Source of the DNA: Vibrio ouci
Lineage (GTDB): Bacteria; Pseudomonadota; Gammaproteobacteria; Enterobacterales; Vibrionaceae
DNA: 64,000 nucleotides
Assembly (NCBI RefSeq): GCF_004551525.1
Contig: NZ_SATR01000001.1
Span: 124,001-188,000, forward strand
Direction of reading: 5' to 3'
Shown in pieces: positions 19,772 through 27,742 of this stretch. Below the pieces are notes generated by a model. The model was not told the origin of the DNA and made no database searches. It was given only the letters and a program-made list of their open reading frames with translations. The position numbers were made by a program, and so were the translations under genes. How positions within the stretch are numbered: the stretch's first letter is position 1; each line of letters begins with the position of its first letter.

Positions 19772-20137
19772 GTGAAAGCCTCAGAATTAAAAAGATTACT
19801 CGACTCCTTACCGGACGATAGCGACCCAGAAATTGTGATGGGCGAAGAGTGGCTACCTGAACGTTTAGTCGATGCAAAACTCGACGGCGAACTGATGTTT
19901 CTTGAATTCGATTCTGCGCCAGAAGATATCCAAGGCGATGAAGAAGGACGAGGGTTCGTTGAACATGAAATTGACATGATTCGATACCGTTTTGAGCAAA
20001 TCTTGATGGATAGCGAGGATATCAAAACCAAAGCGGATGCGATGTTGGCGCTATTTTTAATGGGACATGAACTTTCCAGCTCTGAAATCATCGAAATACT
20101 CGAAGATCCTGACGTACCTAAAGACCCAACCGAGTAG
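19772..20137 (+). CDS. small acidic hypothetical protein
   Basis: 121 residues, strongly acidic (many Asp/Glu), with no signal peptide or membrane segment. It opens KASELKRLLDSLPDDSDPEIVMGEEWLPE and ends in an acidic Pro-containing tail. I do not recognise the family. The GTG start at 19772 has no convincing Shine-Dalgarno sequence. Support for coding comes from balanced codon use and the 3-nt spacing to the PhoD-like gene, which suggests one transcript with it and TerB. Antisense ORFs over the same DNA look random. Confidence 0.65.
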   Translation: MKASELKRLLDSLPDDSDPEIVMGEEWLPERLVDAKLDGELMFLEFDSAPEDIQGDEEGRGFVEHEIDMIRYRFEQILMDSEDIKTKADAMLALFLMGHELSSSEIIEILEDPDVPKDPTE

Positions 20138-20140
20138 TGA

Positions 20141-22042
20141 ATGAAAACGCGTTTACCTTTTCTTATTGCAGGCCCAATTTTACGTAAAGTGACTCCCAAT
20201 GAGCTGGTTTTCTGGCTTGTTACCAGTCAGCCACTTAAAGGCCATTTCTCGCTTAATCTAGAGCCTGACCAAGGGCAGATTTTTAGCGAAGACTTAAATA
20301 GTTGCAGCCAATTGCAAATCGGCAGTCACTGCTATCTTACACAGGCTCATTTTCGTGGAGACTTCCCTGCCAATGTCGCGCTTAGCTACGAGTTCCATAC
20401 TGACCAAGGTCCATTAAGTCAGCTTTACCCTGAGCTGCTGTATGGCGATGAAACTCGGCTGACCTTTAAGATATCTACGCAAGCCGACTACATTTTGCAT
20501 GGCTCTTGCCGCAACCCTCACCACCCTAGCCCTGACGCGTTAGTCAGTGCTGACAACAAGGTCGCAACGCTGCCAATTGAAGAGCGTCCTGATATGTTGA
20601 TGATGAGTGGCGATCAAATTTATGCCGATCATGTTGCTGGACCGACACTCGATGCAATTATTCAAACCATTGAACTGTTGGGTCTACCGGATGAGCGATA
20701 TGGCGAAGCACCGATTTCATCAGCAACGGAGCTGTTTAGCCATGCTGATTGTTATTACGGTCGCGATAAAATCTTACCGCACTATGTCGATGACGGCAGC
20801 TTATTAACTAAGCTATTCCCGCATCGTAATACGCCTATTTTCAGCTCACGCGAAGCAGAGAATCACCTAGTGAGCTTCTCAGAATTCTTTGCCATGTACC
20901 TGTTAGTTTGGTCGCCAACATTGTGGCCAGTGCTTAATACTTCGCGCCTACACGACAACAAGTTCACCCAAGCGGGTCAAGAGCTTGAGCCTAAATGGCA
21001 ACAAAAGTGGCGAGAAGAAAAAGCCATTATCGACCAGTTCGTTAGTGGCCTGCCTCAGGTACAACGTTTGTTCGCCCACATTCCCACCTATATGATCTTT
21101 GACGATCATGATGTCACTGATGACTGGAACCTCACCATTGGTTGGGAGAAAGCGGCTTACAGCAACCCTTTTTCTAACCGAATCATAGGTAACGGTCTGA
21201 TTGCCTACTGGCTTTGCCAAGGTTGGGGTAATGAACCTGACAACTTCAATCAAGAGTTTATGTCAGTTGCGACACGCTTCTTATCCGAGCCTGGTGAGCG
21301 CTATCAAGATGAGTTTATTCAATACCTTTACACCTTTGAGCGCTGGCACTACACCATTCATACTTCGCCGAAGGTCGTAGTACTCGATACCCGCACCCGT
21401 CGTTGGCGCTCAGAGTCACGTATGAATAAGCCTTCTGGCCTGATGGATTGGGAAGCTCTGATCGAGTTTCAACATGAACTGATGCACCAAGACAAAGTCG
21501 TTGTGGTCTCCGCTGCGCCGATGTTTGGCGTTAAGGTCATTGAGGCAATGCAAAAGGCGGCAACAATGGCGGCTCAACCACTTTTGATTGATGCTGAAAA
21601 CTGGATGGCCCACCCTGGTAGTGCCAATACCTTGTTGAGTATTTTTACTCACACGAAAACGCCGACCAACTTTGTTATTCTGTCAGGCGACGTACACTAC
21701 TCATTCGCATATGACATCAAATTAAGATTTAGGCGCAACAGCCCTAACATCTACCAAATAACCTGTAGTGGATTTAAGAATCAATTCCCAGAGCCGCTGC
21801 TGGCAGGATGTGACCACGCAGACCGCCTACTTTACTCGCCTCGTTCTCCGCTTAACTTTTTAACTAAGCGTAAGCGACTCAAGATTAAGAAAAGAGATCC
21901 AAACACACCCGGCCGCCGTAGATTAGTCAATACCAGCGCTATTGGTGAGTTAAAACTCGATAGTCATGGTAAGCCACAGCGTATTTCTATACTGACCGGT
22001 GAAGGCGTTGAATGGGACTTTCCACCGATAGAAGAAAAGTAA
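20141..22042 (+). CDS. PhoD-like metallophosphatase family protein
   Basis: 633 residues of the PhoD/alkaline phosphatase D metallophosphoesterase type. Metal-ligand blocks appear in order: HGSCRNPHH, MMSGDQIYADH, FDDHDVTDDWN and, near the C-terminus, LSGDVHYSFAYD. PhoD enzymes are normally exported by Tat, but this protein starts MKTRLPFLIAGPILRK without a twin-Arg signal or clear cleavage site, so it is probably cytoplasmic. The substrate is unknown. It begins 3 nt after the acidic small gene and is followed by terB after 77 nt. Confidence 0.82.
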   Translation: MKTRLPFLIAGPILRKVTPNELVFWLVTSQPLKGHFSLNLEPDQGQIFSEDLNSCSQLQIGSHCYLTQAHFRGDFPANVALSYEFHTDQGPLSQLYPELLYGDETRLTFKISTQADYILHGSCRNPHHPSPDALVSADNKVATLPIEERPDMLMMSGDQIYADHVAGPTLDAIIQTIELLGLPDERYGEAPISSATELFSHADCYYGRDKILPHYVDDGSLLTKLFPHRNTPIFSSREAENHLVSFSEFFAMYLLVWSPTLWPVLNTSRLHDNKFTQAGQELEPKWQQKWREEKAIIDQFVSGLPQVQRLFAHIPTYMIFDDHDVTDDWNLTIGWEKAAYSNPFSNRIIGNGLIAYWLCQGWGNEPDNFNQEFMSVATRFLSEPGERYQDEFIQYLYTFERWHYTIHTSPKVVVLDTRTRRWRSESRMNKPSGLMDWEALIEFQHELMHQDKVVVVSAAPMFGVKVIEAMQKAATMAAQPLLIDAENWMAHPGSANTLLSIFTHTKTPTNFVILSGDVHYSFAYDIKLRFRRNSPNIYQITCSGFKNQFPEPLLAGCDHADRLLYSPRSPLNFLTKRKRLKIKKRDPNTPGRRRLVNTSAIGELKLDSHGKPQRISILTGEGVEWDFPPIEEK

Positions 22043-22119
22043 GGTTTCTGTAAAGAGCCTTGAGTTGTGATTCGATAAGCACTATCTATATCAATAACAC
22101 CCCAATAAAGGCTCGTTAT

Positions 22120-22572
22120 ATGCTCAACTCTATTACTTCGCTATTCAAGCAGCTCCTTGAAGGGAACGATTTAGGCCACGCCTCTCACGCAGACAGCAAT
22201 CTCGCCATTGCCTGCTTGCTGTGTGAGGTCGCCGGTGCAGACCATCAAATTGAACAAGTAGAGGTTGAAGCGAAGAGGCTATTGCTAACAAGATTATTGG
22301 ATATTGAAGAGAGTGATGCGGTCGCATTGCTATCTCGTGCAGAAGCCAAAAGCAAAGAGTCCGCCTCTTTGTATGATTTTACTTCGCAACTGCGCGAACT
22401 CAGCCAAGAAACACGTTTTGAGTTAATTAAAGCGATGTGGGAGGTCGCTCATGCCGATGGTGAAATCGACCCACTTGAAGATTCTGTGATTCGTAAGACC
22501 GCCGAATTACTCTATGTGGATCACAGCGACTTTATCCGCGCTAAGTTAGGCGTGACCGAATCAAAGCATTAA
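22120..22572 (+). CDS. TerB-family protein
   Basis: A 150-residue all-helical protein of the TerB fold. The repeated acidic signatures AGADHQIEQVEVE and AHADGEIDPLEDSVIRK (two copies of A-x-A-D-G/H-x-I-x-x-x-E) are typical of TerB/DjlA-type domains that bind divalent metals. The name tellurite resistance is historical; no other ter gene is nearby. I use the ATG at 22120, which has AAAGG 8 nt upstream; an in-frame ATG at 22060 would add a 20-residue extension unlike the family. It is the last gene before a bidirectional terminator. Confidence 0.82.
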   Translation: MLNSITSLFKQLLEGNDLGHASHADSNLAIACLLCEVAGADHQIEQVEVEAKRLLLTRLLDIEESDAVALLSRAEAKSKESASLYDFTSQLRELSQETRFELIKAMWEVAHADGEIDPLEDSVIRKTAELLYVDHSDFIRAKLGVTESKH

Positions 22573-22594
22573 ACGAATCAAAACGCTAAATATC

Positions 22595-22621
22595 AAAAGG
22601 GAGCGTAATGCTCCCTTTTTG
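22595..22621. terminator. bidirectional terminator, terB / exonuclease
   Basis: AAAAGGGAGC (22595-22604) pairs with GCTCCCTTTTT (22610-22620) around GTAAT. It lies between converging genes. Confidence 0.85.
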
Positions 22622-22636
22622 ATCTTTTGGTCTGTC

Positions 22637-23167
22637 TTAAAACATGGTTAAAGCCAGTTTCGCGAGGTTATACGCATCAACATAACCTGAATGCTGACGC
22701 CCTTCCCACTCAATACCTTTTGCTTCTTGTGCTGCTTTATGACCAATGCGTTTGTCTTTAAGGCGATTTTGGATTCGATACAAGGTCGCTAGGTTAATGA
22801 ACTCGTTAAAAGGCATTTCGATACCCTTGTCTTGACATTCTTTGATCAAGATACGGTCATCGCGCCCCCAGGCCGCATAGATTTTGTTTGCGCCACCGAA
22901 ATTTTTAACCATCGACTTGAGTACTTCTTCAAGCGGTCGACCTTGCTTTTCCACTTTGCGCGGCGTGATCCCTGTTAATTGAGAACAAAACAGCGACACT
23001 TCATCATGCTCTGGCTTTACATAATATTGAGCACGCTTAACTATCTTGCCATTAACAAGATCAATTTCAGCTAGCCCTACTTCAATAATTTCGCCAGTCG
23101 TACCGACACCGTTTTCATTCCAACAGCACATCTCTAAATCGAAACAAACTACACGGTTATGGTTCAT
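22637..23167 (-). CDS. DEDDh-type 3'-5' exonuclease
   Basis: A 176-residue stand-alone DEDDh exonuclease domain. The first acidic pair is CFDLEM, the middle Asp lies in AAWGRDD and the final motif is HSGYVDA (H-x4-D). It resembles ERI-1/KapD-like enzymes acting on RNA or single-stranded DNA; the target is not known. ATG 23167 has AGG six nt upstream; an earlier TTG in frame (23188) adds only seven residues. It and the cyclase gene upstream are on the same strand, 88 bp apart, with no terminator that I can see. Confidence 0.85.
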   Translation of the reverse strand: MNHNRVVCFDLEMCCWNENGVGTTGEIIEVGLAEIDLVNGKIVKRAQYYVKPEHDEVSLFCSQLTGITPRKVEKQGRPLEEVLKSMVKNFGGANKIYAAWGRDDRILIKECQDKGIEMPFNEFINLATLYRIQNRLKDKRIGHKAAQEAKGIEWEGRQHSGYVDAYNLAKLALTMF

Positions 23168-23255
23168 GATTCGCCTATGTTCAAACAATTGAGAAAGCGC
23201 AAAATTCTACATGAGAATCGCATAAAACTCGAATATTGATCCGTTAACTGGTCAG

Positions 23256-24785
23256 TTAATCTGCAACGGTGACACAATTTCGGCCCGCTTGTTTACTCTT
23301 ATACAGTTGAGCGTCCGCTGTGCGAAGTATTTCTTCTTCACTTTCCAACATTCTCACCGCGGCGCCGATGCTCAATGTACAGCGTATCTTGTGATTGCCC
23401 AGCTCATGGACTGAACTCGCCATTACTCGACAGACATTGTTTAAGTAAGTAAACAGCTCATCGCGGTCAATCTTACGGGTAATAATGCAGAACTCATCGC
23501 CGCCCATACGAACAAAAACATCACTCTCATCCAACTGTGCTTGGACAGTATTAGCAACGAAGATCAGCATGTCATCTCCGGCAACATGACCAAAGTAGTC
23601 GTTGATCGACTTGAACTTATCTATGTCAAAAACAACCAATGCAAAGTTTTGTTCCCGTTCAACCAGATCCGATAAAAAGCGATTAAACGCACGTCGATTG
23701 TATAGGCCAGTCAAAGAGTCGTGCTCAACCATAAATTGTAGTTCTTGTGTTCGTTCATCGAGTAGAAACGCAAGGTGCTCTTTCTCTCGAACTAACAATA
23801 AAACGATATAGCTGAGCAGCGCCGCAATAACGCCACCCGCCAGCGCAATCCAAGTCAGTACAAAGCGCTCATTTTCAGTGACGCTATCAACTAACTTAAA
23901 ATCCACTAACCACTCACGATTTGGTAGGACGACTCGTTTAGTGATCTCAATACCAGCGGAGCTATCCCACCCTTCGCTTTGATAGAGAACCGGATCATCT
24001 TCAGCATCAAACCCCATATCAATAACTTTGATCAGCAAGTCTTGCTCTGTTGCAGTGCGCTTTACTAACCCCTCAAAATAGCGAGTCGTTCTAATGACTC
24101 CGACGACAACACCAATTAATTCTTGCTTGTTTTCGATATCAAACACCGGGTGATAGACCAACATACCGGTCTTCTTGAGACTTTGGTCGAGGCCGTCTTG
24201 AAGCAATCGGACTTTATCCGAGACATTCGGTTCGCCCATTGCCATCAAACCATCGAGAATAAGTTGAAAACGTAAGCGTGAAGAGTAAAAGCCTAGTAGA
24301 CCTAAGTTGGCTTCGCTACGCGGGAAGATATCGGAGGCAACGAAAATCGGCTGATTGTCTGCCATAATATAACCGGATGTTTTAGGTCCATCCTTAGGGA
24401 TAGTATAAGGTTCAAAATGCGGAAAAGTACGGCGCATTTTAGCGGTATGCTCAGCGATGTCGCTACTTTCAACTTTCTGCATCCACTGTAAGGCGATCAA
24501 GGTTTCAGATTTTGAGACCAACTCTTCGGCAAAAACTGGAAAGCGACTCCAGTTGTCTCGCTCAGTTGAGTGATAGAAATTTGCCCCCGCACCGATAAAG
24601 TGCAGATCACTCTCGACCACTTTTTGTAAGTTCTCAGATTGCTGTTCAGCTAATTTGTTCACCATTGATACGGTATGGTCAAATTGCGTCTTATAGACAA
24701 AATGCACCGCGTAGGTAGTCACTAAGACGGTAATTACAAAAGTCAGTATTGGGTATAAGAATTTCTTTTGAGTAAATCGTTGCAT
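23256..24785 (-). CDS. membrane-bound diguanylate cyclase with a CHASE sensor domain
   Basis: 509 residues: TM1 about 7-30, a periplasmic CHASE-type domain about 70-290 (blocks LIALQWMQKV and LLGFYSSRLRFQL), TM2 about 307-335, then a GGDEF domain. The active-site motif GGDEF is at 428-432 and intact, so c-di-GMP synthesis is expected. The allosteric I-site, normally R-x-x-D five residues before the motif, reads DESD: the Arg is missing, so product feedback inhibition is probably lost. The ligand of the CHASE domain is unknown. No clear Shine-Dalgarno sequence precedes the ATG. Confidence 0.9.
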   Translation of the reverse strand: MQRFTQKKFLYPILTFVITVLVTTYAVHFVYKTQFDHTVSMVNKLAEQQSENLQKVVESDLHFIGAGANFYHSTERDNWSRFPVFAEELVSKSETLIALQWMQKVESSDIAEHTAKMRRTFPHFEPYTIPKDGPKTSGYIMADNQPIFVASDIFPRSEANLGLLGFYSSRLRFQLILDGLMAMGEPNVSDKVRLLQDGLDQSLKKTGMLVYHPVFDIENKQELIGVVVGVIRTTRYFEGLVKRTATEQDLLIKVIDMGFDAEDDPVLYQSEGWDSSAGIEITKRVVLPNREWLVDFKLVDSVTENERFVLTWIALAGGVIAALLSYIVLLLVREKEHLAFLLDERTQELQFMVEHDSLTGLYNRRAFNRFLSDLVEREQNFALVVFDIDKFKSINDYFGHVAGDDMLIFVANTVQAQLDESDVFVRMGGDEFCIITRKIDRDELFTYLNNVCRVMASSVHELGNHKIRCTLSIGAAVRMLESEEEILRTADAQLYKSKQAGRNCVTVAD

Positions 24786-24989
24786 AAGGCGTTATCAGTT
24801 TTAGCCTATCGAAAATGACCATTCATTTTAGCCACATCGGTTTATTGACTGAAAGAACTATTAACCAGATGAAACAAAATCCTTCGTTTCTATGATCTTC
24901 GCCGCTTTTACGCTCCGTGATTCGCTCAAAAACAAACCAGTTAATCGTTTAAACATAAGATTAGACCTGTTTTTGTAGCCGGATGGCAC

Positions 24990-25019
24990 CTTGATTATGC
25001 TACTATCAGCCCCAATTTA
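24990..25019 (+). promoter_or_regulatory. candidate sigma-32 promoter of the Hsp70 operon
   Basis: CTTGATT (24990-24996), a 13-bp spacer, then CCCCAATTTA (25010-25019), close to the heat-shock consensus CTTGAAA-N11-16-CCCCATNT. Transcription would start about 80 nt before the DUF2760 gene. The right half overlaps an 8-bp inverted repeat, CCAATTTA (25012-25019) and TAAATTGG (25026-25033), which could be an operator or leader hairpin. The 322-bp gap 24786-25107 holds nothing else that I can name. Confidence 0.5.
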
Positions 25020-25107
25020 TCAGAATAAATTGGCTCTTAATTTATTAGTAGAGCCACAGCAGAGATTGAGCCAATCTCTCAGTACACTTAAACAAAAGAG
25101 AATTGTC

Positions 25108-25740
25108 ATGATTGTCGATTTACAAATGATCCCTCAAACGTTCGATATGCTTCATGCGGGTTTGACTGCATCAAGCGTTCTTCTGCTTCTAATCGCTGTT
25201 TCACGCAAGTCAAAAGTGGTTGAGAAAGTAGTAGAAAAACCAGTAGAAAAGATCGTTGAGGTTGAAAAGCCTGTCGAAAAGATCGTTGAAGTTGAAAAAG
25301 TGGTCGAAGTAGAGAAAGTAATCGAGAAAGTCGTTGAAGTCGAATCAAAGCTAGCGACCGCATCAACAGACTCTGCAATGCAGTTGCTTTCAATCATGCA
25401 ACAAGAAGCGCGCCTAATTGACTTCCTAAAAGAAGACCTAACGTCATTCTCTGATGAAGAAGTCGGCGCAGCGGCTCGCGTTATTCATACCGGCGGACAA
25501 AAAGTTCTTGCTGACTACGTAACGCTAGAGCACATCCGCAGTGAAGATGAAGAAACTCGTATCACAGTACAAGAAGGCTTCAACCCTCAAGAAGTACGTT
25601 TAACTGGTAACGTGACTGGCAGCGCACCTTTCAACGGCACACTTGTTCACAAAGGTTGGAAAGCAAGTTCAATGAACCTGCCTAAACTGGCTGAGAATTA
25701 TGATGCTTCTGTTATTGCTCCAGCTGAGGTTGAGCTGTAA
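25108..25740 (+). CDS. DUF2760 domain-containing protein with N-terminal membrane anchor and charged repeats
   Basis: 210 residues. A hydrophobic stretch at about 15-31 (AGLTASSVLLLLIAV) is a likely membrane anchor. Residues 37-79 are a Val/Glu/Lys repeat (units of EKPVEKIVEV), probably a rigid coiled or extended linker. From about residue 90 the DUF2760 domain follows (LLSIMQQEARLIDFLKEDL ... GAAARVIHTGG ... LVHKGWK). Function is unknown, but DUF2760 genes commonly stand next to divergent Hsp70 genes, as here. I start at ATG 25108, after AAAAGAG; an ATG at 24991 would read through the candidate promoter. The stop overlaps the Hsp70 start as TAATG. Confidence 0.82.
   Translation: MIVDLQMIPQTFDMLHAGLTASSVLLLLIAVSRKSKVVEKVVEKPVEKIVEVEKPVEKIVEVEKVVEVEKVIEKVVEVESKLATASTDSAMQLLSIMQQEARLIDFLKEDLTSFSDEEVGAAARVIHTGGQKVLADYVTLEHIRSEDEETRITVQEGFNPQEVRLTGNVTGSAPFNGTLVHKGWKASSMNLPKLAENYDASVIAPAEVEL
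25216..25344 (+). repeat. in-frame Val/Glu/Lys repeat in the DUF2760 gene
   Basis: Two adjacent 30-bp units (25234-25263 and 25264-25293) encode the identical decapeptide EKPVEKIVEV; flanking degenerate units extend the pattern through residues 37-79. Third-position differences between the copies show that the peptide, not the DNA, is conserved. Slippage here could change the length of the linker between strains. Confidence 0.8.
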
Positions 25741-27665
25741 TGGAACACCAAGATCTAACACAACAAGCATCAGTATCTGAAACACCTAAGTTCAGTGTTG
25801 GTATCGACTTAGGTACTACTCACTGTGTGTTGTCTTATGTAGATACCACGCAAGAAGATTCGCGCGTCCAAGTCATGCCTATCCCGCAGCTAACTGCGCC
25901 GGGAACAGTAGAAACGCGCAGCCAACTTGGTTCGTTCCTGTATCAACCACACGAACATGAAATGAACCCATCATCGCGCGTATTGCCTTGGTCATCAGAG
26001 CCAACGGCACTGGTTGGTGCGATTGCACGTAACCTTGGTGCGAAGACGCCAATTCGTCTTATCGCCAGCGCAAAATCTTGGCTATGCCACGGTGGTGTCA
26101 ATCGCCGTGACGCATTCTTACCTGCAGATAGCCCAGAAGAAGTTGAAAAAGTATCGCCACTGCGCGCAACTGAGCTTTACCTAGAGCATCTAAAGCAAGC
26201 ATGGGATCATACTAACCCAAGTAACCCGCTCGCTGAGCAAGACGTGACTATCACTGTCCCTGCGTCATTTGACCCTGCTGCTCGTGATTTAACAGCCGAA
26301 GCAGCACGCAACGTCGGTTTTGTTCACCTAACCTTGCTCGAAGAGCCACAAGCGGCACTTTACAACTGGATTGATAACAGTAATGACAAGTGGCGTGATG
26401 AAGTCGCTGTGGGTGATATTGTTCTGGTTGTCGACATTGGTGGCGGTACCACCGACCTTTCTTTAGTTGAAGTCACTGAAGACGAAGGCAACCTAACTCT
26501 AAACCGCATCGCTGTAGGTGAGCATATCCTACTTGGCGGTGACAACATGGACTTAGCACTTGCGTACCGCTTAAAAATGAAGCTAGCCCAAGAAGGTAAA
26601 GAGCTTCAACCATGGCAAGTTCAAGCGATGACACATGCTTGTCGTGATGCTAAAGAAGCACTGCTTAACGACAGTGAGCTTCAGTCGGTGCCTATCGTCG
26701 TACCTAGCCGAGGCTCTAAGCTACTAGGCGCTACGCTAAAGACTGAACTGACTCAGCAAGAAGTGCAACAGACGCTAGTCGATGGTTTCTTCCCACAAGT
26801 TGCAGTAACCGAGCACCCTGTTCAACGCAATCGTGGTGCTTTGACTCAAATGGGTCTGCCGTATGCTCAAGATGCGGGTATTACGCGCCATATTGCTGCG
26901 TTCTTAACCAAACAAGCTAACGCACAGAACGGTGAAACTCCAGCACAAGACTTTAACCCGTTTGCTAACATGCCGGGTATGGGCGGTGGATCTGCTGCTG
27001 ACTTCATCAAGCCTACCGCAATCCTATTTAACGGTGGTGTGCTTAAGTCTGGTCTACTGGCTACTCGTTTAGAAGATACCATCAATGAGTGGCTACTTAC
27101 TGCTGATGCAGAGATGGCAAAACGCCTTACCGGTGTTGACCTAGATCTTGCAGTAGCAAGTGGGGCTTCGTACTACGGTTCTGTACGTCGTGGTCAAGGT
27201 GTTCGTATCCGCGGCGGTATCGCATCAAGCTACTACGTAGGTATCGAAAGTGCGATGCCTGCAATTCCAGGTATGGCGCCGCCAATGGAAGCTCTATGTG
27301 TGGCACCATTTGGTATGGAAGAAGGTTCAAGTGTTGATGTACCGAGTCAAGAATTCGGTTTGATCATCGGTCAGCCAGTTAACTTCCAGTTCTTCGGTTC
27401 AACGGTTCGTCGTGAAGACCTAGCAGGAACACATCTCGACCATTGGGGTCCAGAAGAGCTTGATGAGTTACCAGAGATTCAAGTGACGCTTCCAGTGTCA
27501 GAAGGCCGCCGTGAAGGTGAAGTGGTTCCTGTCACTCTAGCCTCACGCGTTACTGAGCTCGGTACACTCTACCTAGAAGCCATCGCAACCGACAACGGTC
27601 AAAAATGGCACGTTGAGTTCGATGTCCGCGAAGACACTAACGCAGCTGACAACGAGCAAATTTAA
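25740..27665 (+). CDS. divergent Hsp70-family protein (short form)
   Basis: 641 residues. The actin-like ATPase core is clear: phosphate-1 loop GIDLGTTHC (about 21-29), ITVPASFDPAARDLT, LLEEPQAALYNW, phosphate-2 VDIGGGTTDLSLVE and GEHILLGGDNMDLAL. A Gly/Met/Pro-rich insertion (NPFANMPGMGGGSAADF) interrupts the later part, and the C-terminal substrate-binding region is short and unlike DnaK (no helical lid or EEVD-like tail). Its start overlaps the stop of the DUF2760 gene. It is neither DnaK, HscA nor HscC by sequence; client and co-chaperone are unknown. Confidence 0.88.
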   Translation: MEHQDLTQQASVSETPKFSVGIDLGTTHCVLSYVDTTQEDSRVQVMPIPQLTAPGTVETRSQLGSFLYQPHEHEMNPSSRVLPWSSEPTALVGAIARNLGAKTPIRLIASAKSWLCHGGVNRRDAFLPADSPEEVEKVSPLRATELYLEHLKQAWDHTNPSNPLAEQDVTITVPASFDPAARDLTAEAARNVGFVHLTLLEEPQAALYNWIDNSNDKWRDEVAVGDIVLVVDIGGGTTDLSLVEVTEDEGNLTLNRIAVGEHILLGGDNMDLALAYRLKMKLAQEGKELQPWQVQAMTHACRDAKEALLNDSELQSVPIVVPSRGSKLLGATLKTELTQQEVQQTLVDGFFPQVAVTEHPVQRNRGALTQMGLPYAQDAGITRHIAAFLTKQANAQNGETPAQDFNPFANMPGMGGGSAADFIKPTAILFNGGVLKSGLLATRLEDTINEWLLTADAEMAKRLTGVDLDLAVASGASYYGSVRRGQGVRIRGGIASSYYVGIESAMPAIPGMAPPMEALCVAPFGMEEGSSVDVPSQEFGLIIGQPVNFQFFGSTVRREDLAGTHLDHWGPEELDELPEIQVTLPVSEGRREGEVVPVTLASRVTELGTLYLEAIATDNGQKWHVEFDVREDTNAADNEQI

Positions 27666-27672
27666 TCAATGT

Positions 27673-27700
27673 GCGGCACCCTCTTGGGTGCCGCTCTTTT
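27673..27700 (+). terminator. intra-operon terminator-like hairpin
   Basis: A 9-bp perfect GC-rich stem, GCGGCACCC and GGGTGCCGC, with the loop TCTT, then TCTTTT. It lies 8 nt after the first Hsp70 stop and about 40 nt before the second Hsp70 start. Partial termination would lower expression of the downstream gene. Confidence 0.75.
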
Positions 27701-27742
27701 ATAATAAGAATTCGTCATCACATTGGCAAAATAAGGGTTTGT

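Noticed and set aside
19717..20199. 160-codon antisense frame over the small acidic gene
   Set aside because: Ser-rich product without domain or signal; it arises from the acidic codons (GAA, GAT) of the opposite strand.
24991..25107. Longer DUF2760 reading frame starting at ATG 24991
   Set aside because: It would begin inside the sigma-32-like promoter, has no Shine-Dalgarno sequence and adds residues unlike the rest; ATG 25108 has AAAAGAG upstream and places the hydrophobic anchor at the N-terminus.
25106..25397. Antisense open frames over the Val/Glu/Lys repeat
   Set aside because: The low-complexity coding repeat lacks stops on the other strand; the Ser/Thr/Phe-rich or Leu-rich products are repeat artefacts.
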